Source: Isoperla grammatica (Eukaryota; Arthropoda; Insecta; Plecoptera; Perlodidae). Taken from it: DNA of 64,000 bases. The translations under genes were made by a program, and so were the position numbers. This document shows, one piece after another, positions 12,483 to 23,200 of the stretch. Location of the stretch: contig OX246747.1 in assembly GCA_945910005.1 (NCBI GenBank), forward strand, positions 38,233,530 through 38,297,529, written 5' to 3'. The notes under the pieces are model-generated. The model made no database searches. It worked only from the letters and a program-made list of their open reading frames with translations, and was not told the DNA's origin. Each line of letters begins with the position of its first letter. Position 1 is the stretch's first letter.

Positions 12483-13452
12483 AAATAATCAAATTTTACA
12501 TATTCTATACATCTACAAGTAAGCTGCTGCTAGTTCGTACCACAATCGTCTCATATACCTAATTGCTGTATAATATAATGTGTAGCAAGAGAGTGGTTGT
12601 TCATCTTCTACCAGATATGTACAATAGTTGCAAACAAAGTGTGACAATAGGACATAATCTGAACAATACCATGTGTAAGAATGAAGTTACTCCACTATGC
12701 TACAAGTGTATGTAGCTTGAAGCCCCCAATATCACTACCAGTGAAGTGAGTTCACTTATTATGCCATGGTCCTATGCATTAGTCAGACCAGTAATGGATC
12801 ATGCTGAGGCAGTACGTATATCGCACCCATATCTGATTGATGGAAACTGAAAATGCACAAGGAAGGAAGGAAGGCTTTTGAAGGTGGGGTTTGGGGAGAG
12901 GCCTGAGGAGGTGGAAGCCGAAGGCAGATATCACTGTGATGGCAAAGAGAGAATACGTATGTGGAGGATGTGTGGGCAACAGTCAAAGTGATAAATTTCT
13001 GGCAAAATTTTATAAAGTAGGGGATGGGAATCATGTGAAAGTGTTTTATACAAGTGAAGGATGGATCATGTCTGGAAATGTGAGAAGGGCGTGTTTAAGT
13101 AAGTCAGGGCTACAGAGTTTAGTAAAATGGTTGTGGGGGAGAGTAGTTTGTGGTGAATGGTGATGCAAAAGAAAACGATTGGAAGTTGATTAACAAAAGT
13201 GCCACCAATGTATTGGTTACTTGCAGAGTCAAGACTTTTGAATCACTTTGGACAAGGCCCTTTAGATTCCATTCTTTTAAATTCACAGCCTTATAAAACT
13301 CATCATTGTATTGTTGTTTTTCTAGAAGAACAAAAGAACATACATTCATTGTTGTTTTTAATGTCAACCATACTCATTTTAGGGTGGTCTGCACACAATT
13401 CCATAATATATTTTTATTTTTACTATCTACTCGTTTGATATACATTGCGAAG

Positions 13453-13850
13453 ACCGCGACCGACGTTTGATGGAACACCAAAACTTCCAGAACATGCCGT
13501 CGACGTTGCAACGCAAGGGCTGCGAGAAGGACTGGCAGCTGAAGCCCACCCACGTCGGTCTGGTGCTACCCAAGCGGTCGCTGTCGCTAAACGACCTCGA
13601 CGAGGAGTCTTGCCTCGACCTCGTGGACGCGTTCACCGAGCGCGGTCGCTTCAAGTCGGAGGTGGCGCTCTCGCACGTCGGCAACGTCGCGTGGCTGTTC
13701 CGCGTGTCGGCCAACGTCGCCCGGCTGATATTGCTCGGCATGCGCAAGCCGTGGCGGCTGGGGGTGAGGACGCAACAGGAGGTCATCGACTACTTCACCA
13801 GGACCAAGGTGTTCAATAACCCCGGCGTCGACGGACCGCCCAGACATTAG
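13453..13850 (+). CDS. Unrecognised terminal exon or small single-exon gene
   Basis: An open frame of 126 codons from the ATG at 13470 to TAG at 13848-13850 begins MEHQNFQNMPSTLQ. Its strongly GC-rich third positions resemble the ZSWIM3 and PLAA exons and contrast with the AT-rich surroundings, which supports real coding. The frame stays open upstream to a possible acceptor (...TTGCGAAG before 13453), so this may be the last exon of a longer gene. A helix-rich central part around residues 45-110 (LDEESCLDLVDAF, then EVIDYF) suggests a compact folded domain. I do not recognise the family. Three poly(A)-type signals follow on the same strand, consistent with a 3' end here. Confidence 0.6.
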
Positions 13851-13856
13851 CGACCT

Positions 13857-14081
13857 ACGCACTTACTGTCAAGCGTTACGCACTTACTGTCAAGCGTTAC
13901 GCACGCTCTATGTCTTGCTGCCATAATAAAGCTACAAAGCAATATCTAAAGAAATGTATTTACATCGTTCGGGCAACGTGCGCATCCATTGTGAAGCAAG
14001 CTAAGCTTTCTTGTGACAGTTGCCATAATAAAGTCTCAAAGCAATATCTAGAGAAATGTAAGTAACCATAGGAATAATAAA
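13857..14081 (+). promoter_or_regulatory. 3' region with repeated polyadenylation signals
   Basis: A 21-bp unit (TACGCACTTACTGTCAAGCGT) occurs twice after the stop of the 13.4-kb exon. AATAAA follows at 13925-13930, 14027-14032 and 14076-14081. The first two lie in duplicated context (TGCCATAATAAAG...CAAAGCAATATCTA), about 100 bp apart. Confidence 0.6.
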
Positions 14082-14529
14082 GTTTAGCAATCACAATGAT
14101 TTACAGTGATTGGTTCTTACTGAAACATGTCGGATGGGGATTGATTGTCAGAAAGTTGTATCTTATCAAATAATCGCTAGTCTTAATGGTACAATCTCGT
14201 TGTGAACGGTAACACGTAAAAAAAATTCTTTAATTCTTGTGAACCGAGCTTTAGTTGAACATATATTTTCAGACACCCGAAGGACGGATCGTGTACTGAA
14301 ATGTGAGCGGCCATGTCTTCATGCTGATGTAGTCAAGTTTTTGTTTTTAGGGAAGGCCTATAGTTGTGTGGAAAGGTTTGATTGGAGAGATTGTTGGGGG
14401 GGGGGGGGGGGGGGAAGATTTTGTGGGGTTCTAAGTCATTAGAATTTAATAGAATCTGCCACCATAGTTTCGACACGAGGTCTTGCCCCCCACTATGTTA
14501 TTGACGCTCTGCCCAATGATTTGGGCAGG

Positions 14530-14613
14530 TCAGAAAAAGAAGCCATTTTATATTGGATAGCAAGGAAGAGGAATGGCTGAGGAAGTCATCTCTGCACAGG
14601 AAAAAAAAAAAAA
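14530..14613 (+). mobile_element. Poly(A)-ended LINE 3' terminus
   Basis: The segment reads out as ...LYWIARKRNG then a stop, a short untranslated part TCTGCACAGG and a poly-A run of 13. It is nearly identical to 23060-23152. The LYW.(A/T)R ending is shared with the other LINE fragments of this window. The tail stops about 7 bp before a minus-strand 5' splice site (14620-14624). Confidence 0.7.
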
Positions 14614-14624
14614 CTATGACTTAC

Positions 14625-14795
14625 GCAGTTGTTCATACACTCCATGTACTCCATCAGTTCGTCCTGACAGGCGTCGGCAGTCTTGGCCAGGTAGTTGATG
14701 GTCGCCCCCTGTTGCGTACACGCCGACAGCTTGGCCTTCAGGAAGGCGCACTGCCCGTTGACGGCGCACTTGTCGTAGAACTTTCCAAACACATC
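14625..14795 (-). CDS. Internal exon with twin CX9C cysteine pattern
   Basis: This is a 57-codon exon, phase 0 at both ends. It has a good acceptor (pyrimidine-rich, ...CCCCCCATCCAG) and a good donor (GTAAGT). Cysteines are spaced CAVNGQC, then C-x9-C, a 16-residue gap, C-x9-C and a final MNNC. Twin CX9C helices are known in small proteins of the mitochondrial intermembrane space. The extra cysteines before and after do not match any member I can name, so a secreted cysteine-rich protein is an alternative. The first and last exons of this gene were not found. A retroelement tail abuts its donor. Confidence 0.6.
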
Positions 14796-14998
14796 CTGGA
14801 TGGGGGGAGCAACAGGCGTCCACAATGAACCACGATCTACTTGTTGCGATGGTCGTATCTCCCTCGTTTACGACGTATCTCGAACCCCCGCTACGTCTCT
14901 GTCGGTTGACATTACTTTAAAGTTGTCAAAACTAGAGCAAATTATGTCATCACCTAGAGAATTTAATACTCCTTCCTTACAAATGTGTCCCTGTTTCA

Positions 14999-15240
14999 AT
15001 GCATATTTCCATTTATCAAGCCCATCTGCACAAAATAGGAGTGGTGGATAGTAGAACATCCCCACTCTGCAAAGAACAAGACCAGGACGCGGAATATCTT
15101 GCGACATGTGTCTCCCCGACAGCAGAAAGGGATCTAATGGAGGGGCGAAATATAGCAAGAAGGAAATATGAGGCAAACCTTTATTGGGCAACTAGGCAGA
15201 GAATGGCATAAGTTCAACTCTGGGTGTTCAAAAGAAGAAG
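14999..15240 (+). mobile_element. LINE 3' end with (AAG)n tail
   Basis: Frame 14999-15211 encodes ...AHLHKIGVVDS..PLC and ends ...NLYWATRQRMA before a stop, then GTTCAACTCTGGGTGTTC and AAGAAGAAG. The HLH(R/K)IG...C motif and the LYW..R ending match the C-terminal part of other fragments in this window, as in non-LTR retrotransposons. It is 5' truncated. Confidence 0.7.
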
Positions 15241-16498
15241 AAGTTTATCAAATTACCTAATTTAGCCTAACTATTTTAATGTGTTGTTGTTGCCACACAT
15301 CTATCACAATTTAATTAGATAATTTGAAAATCGGAAAGATATACTAGAACAGAGACAAATTGATAAGAAAGAGTTCGGTATTTCTTCCGTATAACTGATC
15401 CCGTTTCTACTAACTTTTTTCCTCCGTGTAGGCCTAGGCCTACCTCATTTCCCTTTATTGGGGTTCAAGATCAACATTCCCCCTAACCTTTAGTAATTTA
15501 TAACCAAATAATAAATTACCGGGGTAATTGTGCTCTAGCTCGTACGCCATATTGCCATATTTCACACATGATTCACATGTAAAACAATTTATTTTAAAAA
15601 TGGAAATTAACTATCAAAAAACGTACTATTTGTAAAAAAAAAAGTGGAAGTTAAGGATAAATAATCAGATCATGTGTATGTGCTACGTACGTAATCTATC
15701 TCCCAAAGGAATACATAAAAAAAGTGAGTAGAAACCGGATCAGTTGTACGGAAGAAATACCAAGAGTTCTCCAGGGGATGAAGATATTTTGGTCTAGTTT
15801 TGACGGGGGAACCTGATGCAGCCTTAAGACTGTATATTCACGTACCCTACAGAACAACCGATTTCGGTCTGTTACAATTACTGTAAAACGTTTTTAAACT
15901 GTCCCAAAAGAAAATCAAAATATTTTATCCTCTAGAGAATTTAGTGTTCTTTCTTATGACTTATGGCCTACCAATAAATATTTCCGTTTCTCAAAGGTTC
16001 TTAGTTCGGTGTGAAAAGTGTGTAACAACATCACACAAGTTAATAAGTTGATTAAGATTGTATGAAAAATGGAAATAGTTATTGGAAAAGAGAAACATTC
16101 ACAAGAACGAGCACTAAATTATCTAGAGGATGACCTGCGTTACGTATTATGATTAACTTTCGGGACTATTTAAAACATTTTATAGCAGTTTCACTTTTAA
16201 CGGACCCAATAGGGTGTCTGTCCCACAGGCTAGATGGAGATACAGCATTACAGTAAACACTTCTGACAACTCCATCTAAAGGTGCATTCACAATCTTTAC
16301 TAGTACTATGGTTTAATGATTAAGACTAAGCCACAGGCTTCTTTCATTGGCTGGGAGGGAGAATACTGCGCTCTGATTGGCTGTGACTAAGGTTTGTCTT
16401 AGTCTTAATAATTAAACCATAGTAGGTACTAGTAAAGATTGTGAATGCACCTTTATAGCAGACATGGTGTAGGAATGTGTAACCACTAACTAACTACC

Positions 16499-16533
<35 letters not shown>

Positions 16534-17220
16534 GACTGTCTATCTGACTATAATAGATTTTAAGCTTCTTTCAACTACTATTATACTTACAACTTTATCA
16601 CTCATTTTGAAGTGTGTGTCGTTTACCGTTAATTTGAAATAATGTAGGCTATAGCAATAGAAAGAGTAGTGGTCAGTGTGTGTAAACAACAAAAGGCCTA
16701 AACAGGATTCATTTTATGAGAAACAAATGAAATTATAAGAACAATGCACTTGGTAAATGAGAAGTAAGTCACTATTGCTTCCAGAAGACTGTGACTGAGA
16801 ACTTAAATTATGTGTTTGGGGGGGAGGGAATAAGGGTAGAAATCACCTCTTACATTAGAACGTGGCAGTGGCATGAAGAGAGAAGAGAGCTGCCCTCTCT
16901 TCTCTCTTCAAAAAACAAGGTTTCTACTAGTTGACCAGATCTTCTATCATGTTTGAGTTATCCAACTCAGATCAGTTGAGTGGTCTACTAATTACTGGAC
17001 AGCCTTGAGCAACATTATGGTTAGAACTACCGATTGTAATTACTTTTGTATGCAAAGTAACAAAATACAACTAAATCACATAAATAAATGTATTTTTTTT
17101 TTACTAAGAAAAGGTGTCAATAATGTATTAAATACATGTCCTCAAGTGGCAACAAAATCTGAACAAATAATAGAATGGCGATCTTCAATCTTGTGATGAA
17201 CGAACCTACAATGGTATTCC
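15241..17220. other. Intergenic, downstream of the ZSWIM3-like gene
   Basis: AT-rich sequence without supportable exons. It holds a MITE (16277-16455), a (GTCT)n run (about 16496-16535), and a perfect 16-bp-stem hairpin at 16874-16910 (TGAAGAGAGAAGAGAG / inverse). Part of it should be the 3' untranslated region of the minus-strand gene ending at 17221. Confidence 0.6.
16277..16455. mobile_element. MITE with about 50-bp inverted ends
   Basis: The left end TAAAGGTGCATTCACAATCT, continuing through TTTACTAGTACTATGG to AAGAC, is repeated inverted at the right end with a 4-bp difference (TAGTACC). The central part is unique. No coding capacity. Confidence 0.8.
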
Positions 17221-20200
17221 TTAGCAGTGCAATCTCACGACGGTTTCAGGCGTCGCATCGTCATTGTAATCTTCTTGCACCGTGTGCGCGATGACTACTT
17301 CCACCTCCTCCCCCACCAGCATCCCGTCTGCCTCCACCAGCTCTCCGTCGACCGGTGCCAACGTGACGTCTTCGTTGCGCCTCCACGACTCGCAGAGTCG
17401 CCTCAACTGTTCCATCCTCTCTTCGAACTTGTCGTCTGGCATTGTCGACATCGCGGTCGCCAGGCGTTCGCAGAGTTCCGACGCGACCCGGTGGCGTTCG
17501 CGTTCTATCCTCGGTCCTTCCTCTTCTCTCGCCGGCCTTCGTCTCCGCTCCACGTAGAACGCCCTGGTCCATCGCTTGGCAAACAGACTCGCGTCGAACG
17601 CCTCCACGCCCAGGAAACGTCGCCGCACGAAGATGTGTCTACATGGCAGCTGCATCGACACGAAGAACGGACAGAGACACGACGATATCGGGACGCTTAT
17701 CGTCCCCTGCGCCGTGTTGTCGATGTAGTCGAAGGGTTTACACTCCTCGATCATCGAGTACTGCGTCGCGACCAGGGACAGAGCGTACGAGGTCAGCTCG
17801 TCGGCATATCTCGGTAGTTCCGTGTCGCGGAGATCGCAGGGGGTCTTGGAGGCCGTCTGCAACGAGACGCGGTCGTACTCTGCGTGCTGCCTTCGGACCT
17901 CCTCGAAGAATCGCCGGAAGAACGCCGGGATCGAGACGTCGCCCGAACGCAGGCCGAGCCTCCGCTTCGAGCGTTCCGTGAGCGTGATCGCCGACGCGAA
18001 CACGTCGCATCGCCCGAACGAGACGCCGAAGGTCCATCGCTCCCGCTCGGGATGCCACCGCGCGTTGAAGTACTCAAACACCTCGTAGGGCAACGCGGAC
18101 TGCATCTCCGCGTACGCCTGGTCGTAGGCCTCCTTGGAGGTCGCGTGGAGGACGCGGTCCAACAGGTGGTGGGCCAGGTCGGAGCCGTCCTCCGTGACGC
18201 CCGTGACGCCCCGGGCGACGTCGCGCTTCCACGCCCGCAGACACTGCGCGGGGTTCAACAGGTGGCGACAGTCGGGGAAGTAGCGTCGCAGAGCGTCGTC
18301 CTGTTCGCTGTCAAAAGGCGATCAAGCGTTAGACACGGGTCATCTCACACGGGAAAACAATTGTACAATATACAGTGAAACTTATTTATAACAAACGTCT
18401 TTATAATAAAATTATCTATACACGTATAACTAACTGTTTTTGAGGGGCCCAAAGGGGGCTTGTGCAAAGGTACCATCTTTATAAAGAAATGTTCTTTATA
18501 ACAAAATAATAATCTGTTCCCCATGAGGTTGTTAAAAAGAAGTTTCACTGTATTACTATTACAGTCCAGCCCATATATATAGAAGAAAAAAAACAGAAGC
18601 AGAAACTGGATACAACTACAAACAATCTTTGGCTACTAAGTGTTAACAACATTTGCAGCCCCTTGACAACAGATGCAATGTGTTATATATTGTTAAGAAA
18701 ATAAACAGAACGCCAGTCGCATTTGATTTCTTAAAATTATTCGAGTTTAACGACGTACTCAACAACTATGATCATATAACGTCAGGGGGTGATCAGAGAA
18801 AAGGTGCAAGAAGAAGGCCGGGGAGGAAAAAGGATGGACTGCATTTCGTCTGGGAAGGTGGCCCTACCATGCAGAAGCATGTAAAAAAAGAGCAGTTTTT
18901 ATCTGGCAAAGAGAGGCAGCAAAATGCCCCAAGTAATCAAAAAGCCGTCACATTCATCACTCTCAGTGCAGCAACCAAGAGGTGAGTGCAAAAAGAGTGG
19001 ACTGATAAAGGAAAAGGTAAAGCATGGCAAAAAATAACTACTGGAAATACCAAGAAGTATGGAAATGGACGAACAGCTACTGCACAGTTTAGACTTCAAA
19101 CAGGACACGATCTGCTTGGAAAGCACCTACATCGAATAGGAATCGCCAACAGCAAGCCGTATGTGCAGTCTATGTGGTAGGGAGGAACAGAACAGAGAGC
19201 ATTTGATGAGATGTTGCCCTTCCACCTGACATGCGCTATGAGGAAGAGGAAGCCTGTCTCTACTGGAAAACCAGAAAATGCACGATGGCCCAGAAGCCAA
19301 AAATGCGGGCATAGGAAAAGAAGAAGAAGTTTTCATCGAACCTGGGTCCGTTGTTGATGACGATTTTGGTCTTGTCGGAGGCCTCCACGTTCCTCCCCCG
19401 GAAGGCGGTGAGTAGCCAGCCAATGGCGTCGTCATCCTCGGACAGCATCAGCCCCAGTCCCACCATCTCGCTCCAGCCCGAGCTGTCCTCCACGGCAAAC
19501 ATGTAGACCCACACGGGGGTGGTTTGTAGCAGGGTGCACGACGTGTCCACACATAGGTACCTGAGAGACAGTCCACACTTATAGGTACCTGAGAGACAGT
19601 CCACACATATAGGTACCTGAGAGACAGTCCACACATATAGGTACCTGAGAGACAGTCCACACATATAGGTACCTGAGAGACAGTCCACACATATAGGTAC
19701 CTGAGAGACAGTGAGACACACACATATAGGTACCTGAGAGACAGTGAGACACATATAGGTACCTGAGAGACAGTGAGACACACACATATAGGTACCTGAG
19801 AGACAGTGAGACACATATAGGTACCTGACAGCAGGAAGAAAGGTACACATTTGATGATCACGTTTCAGTACACAGAAAGGGTGCAAGTCTAGGACAGTTT
19901 TTTTTGCGTTTATCTGAAAACTTAACTATGAACAGTGGACTCGTAAAATACGTGATTCCAAATTCAAAGGTACAAATATCCCCCAGTGAAAATCAGTTCT
20001 TGTAACTGCAAAATGCAAATGGGAACAGACTAAAAATACAAATGTAGGTCTGTACTTATTTATAAAGAGAAAAGTGGAGAGGCTTGATCAAAGAGAGTTC
20101 AACGACTCTTGGTAGAACGTGAAGAGAGAGCGGTGGGAGTGGACAGAAAGGAGCGGAACAAATTGGTGGAGAAGCAGCACAGGAAGAAGAGTAAGAGATG

Positions 20201-23200
20201 CCGAGTCATTGAAACTATCAGGCCCAATGATATTCAACAGCTTATGTAGGCTAGATCACCAGTCCCCCAACCTTCCACTGAGTAGCAAGCGTAGCGATTT
20301 GAAGCTATTTTGAAATGGGCAATTTACATACTAATTTGGACCTTTTAGTACTGCTAGCGCTGCCATCGGCAGAAAGTCGTACTAGAAACTCCTATTCCCG
20401 CCTGTGTTATTTGTCCATTTCAAGATGGCATCAAATTGACACGCTTGTGGCTGCTATACTCGCCGCACAAGATCTTCGGTAATGCTTCCATCACGGGTGG
20501 GTGAGCGGCAGCCAACCAGCGACCGTGGCTAATTCAGATACCTGTAGGGTTGCCAACTCTCCCGTATTTCCCGGGAAATCCCGTTTTCCACTGTGATTTC
20601 CCGCTTCCCGTATCAACTCTACACGGGAATCAGTTTTCCCGTATTTTCACAATTTGTTCTAAAATAAACATTTCGTAAACTTCCGCTTACTAACTGTACA
20701 CAGTTTCAGCATTTGAGCATTTTGAACTTAAAAGTCTAATGTTGAGACAATTGTTTCATTATTATTTATTAATGGTACATAAATGGTTAGACAATAGAAA
20801 CATATCAACGAGCTAAACTATAACTAAGTTGTTGGTATTTATTCTCTTTAGTGTAAAAAATTTTATAATTATTTAAAAGAGATAGGCCTATATAAAGATT
20901 CTACGTGATGCAAAATAGCTTGACAAAATGTAGAGGTAACCAGCGTAAACTATAGATATTAAGTCAATTTACCCTCCCAAATTAAACATTAATTGATTGA
21001 GATTAAGAAAATTACACCTGCAAAGTTATTATTAAATCCCTAAACTCATTTCATTTTCTGGAACCTAACGTCTATTATAATAGGAAAACATTTTTTTGCG
21101 CCTGCGGCGATTTGGCCTTCGGCAACTGGGACATTGCCATCCTCTTTCCCTCTACATTTCATATTAATTTCAAAATTCCCGTATTTTCATATTCAATAGT
21201 TGGCAACCCTAGATACCTGCTCGGGTTGGCCGAGACCGTAAACACGTCATTGATTGATGACGAAAGCATTACCGAGGTTGCTTTACGAGACCTATAGGCT
21301 GCGCATCTAGCCTACTATAGCTGTTGAATATCATTGGGTGGACAAACACCATTCAACCCGACACCATACTTGGAAACGAGTTATAGATCGTTATTAACTC
21401 CGTCTTACTCTGGGAATGCGTCGTAGGTCTCCGCCATCCCGGCGTCCCACACGAAGACGCCCTTGAACTCTCCCTCGCGGCGGTACAGCTCCGCGCAGCA
21501 GCCGTACTCGGCGTGCAACACCTCCGCGTGCTGCTCCAGCGTCACGTTGTATTCCTGCTGGACGCGGCCACCCTCGGGGGGCGAGGAGGGGGGGTCGTCA
21601 ACCCCCTCCCCCTCGTCCACGACCTTGTGCTGAGAGGTGGGGTACTGCTTGGGGCTGGAAACACCGGACGGTCCGACGGTTAATACTTCTGCTGTCCTAC
21701 ATAGCCCTAAGACATTGATTGATGTATTTAATGAAACTGCGCATCCAAATACGTATACTGTAGCTTGTTTAGGTCTACAATATTTTGTGCTGAAAACTGC
21801 CCTCAAGAACACAGTTTAACCAAGAGCAGTTTTACAGCAGTAGCCACCTTTTAAAATTCTATACATAGGCCAATAGTTTTACTTTAAAATTTAATAAACC
21901 AGCTACTCATACTATATAATTAATGACTGCTGTAGGCCTACAAACTAGCCTACTTATCACACACATTATAAATGTCTTCAAATTGCCTGGTTCCTTAAAG
22001 GGGTTCTCACCCGCTAGATTTATTTTTTACCATATGATCTACTGCACCACACCAATCGATAATGAACCATTACACATCGTAAGTTGAAACCTGTGAATTG
22101 TTATTAATTAATGAAATTTCTGGTTAACTGCCGCGGCGACTGTTGGTGTCAGCCGGCTTTTGGTGCGAGTGTAGTCGAAGCGATATATCTAGACGGCCTT
22201 GGTGTACTCCATTCGACACCGCATACAGACCGCGTTCATTGTGCATGCGTTGACTATTTCCCCTCCCAATACTACTACTCTCTCTCTCACACTCTCTCTC
22301 TCTCTCGCTTGGCTTACTTGACACCAACTCGACAGTCGACACCCGCCGACTCGACGTGCACAGCAACGCACAGCAACGCTCAAAACGAAATGGAGCACCC
22401 GATTACACATCTTTAATTTGTACCTGAACGGAAGCTCCGATTACAAAACCAAAATATACGAAATACGCAGAAAAGAAAGACGCAGCGAAAAGTATTACAT
22501 CATTTTTTTTTTGGAGCAGAATCTTCCAAGGTCCCAAGGCATACAGGTCGTCCCAATGCTATTTCTTATGGGAGATTTTCGCCGATGGGACCTAGCTCGA
22601 AAATCACTAACTTTGATATTTTTTCCCCGGGTTATGGTGAACCCGATTTCTTTTCATTTAGTCGCTAATTTCATAGCTAATCAGCCTTAGTTAAACATAT
22701 TATTTTGGTGTAGCGGGTGAGAACCCCTTTAAATGAATGAAGTAGCTTAGCTGCGTTATAAAGAATGTATAGGTTTGTATGTGTACAAACAGTTACTACT
22801 AGCTACAGCATTTCGTATCGTAGCAAATGTACAACAGTTACGCATAACACCTCCGATCTCAATCGTCGAAAAATGATTTTTTTGTACTAGCATACAATCA
22901 CGATCGACTGCCAGAGGCCCCGAACAACGAGTTTCTCACATCTCGTGAAGAACACTCAACGTGTTTCAGTTCGATCCGCGAAACGTCGGCGCACCTATTT
23001 AGATGCGCCGCCCTCAAGAAGGACATTGACTCCCTGCCCGACTCAACGAGCAGGACAGAGAAGGAGGCAGCCTTATACTATTGGATAGCAAGAAAGAAGA
23101 ATGGTTGAAGAGGCCAACTCTGCACAGGACAAAAAAAAAAAAAAAAAAAAAAACGTCGGATTTCCCGGGGGGGAAAAACCTTACAAAAAAAAAAAAAAAA

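Larger units (their letters stand above)
8519..13452. other. Gene-free stretch, scattered tRNA-like and LINE remnants
   Basis: No splice-supported coding exon is recognised. Several B-box-like words, as in tRNA genes or tRNA-derived SINEs, occur: GGTTCGAGTCCC near 8709, the reverse complement of GGTTCGAATCC near 9149, and GGGTTCGATT near 10621. None folds into a convincing complete tRNA by eye. The stretch also contains the tandem array at 11105-11495 and a LINE-like tail at 12360-12482. Confidence 0.55.

Noticed and set aside
17227..18378. Several plus- and minus-strand frames of 88-196 codons
   Set aside because: Shadows of the GC-rich last ZSWIM3 exon in other frames.
19448..19886. Long minus-strand open frames with repeated LSGTYMCG-like words
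   Set aside because: They arise from the acceptor minisatellite; only the part from 19560 down is the real exon.
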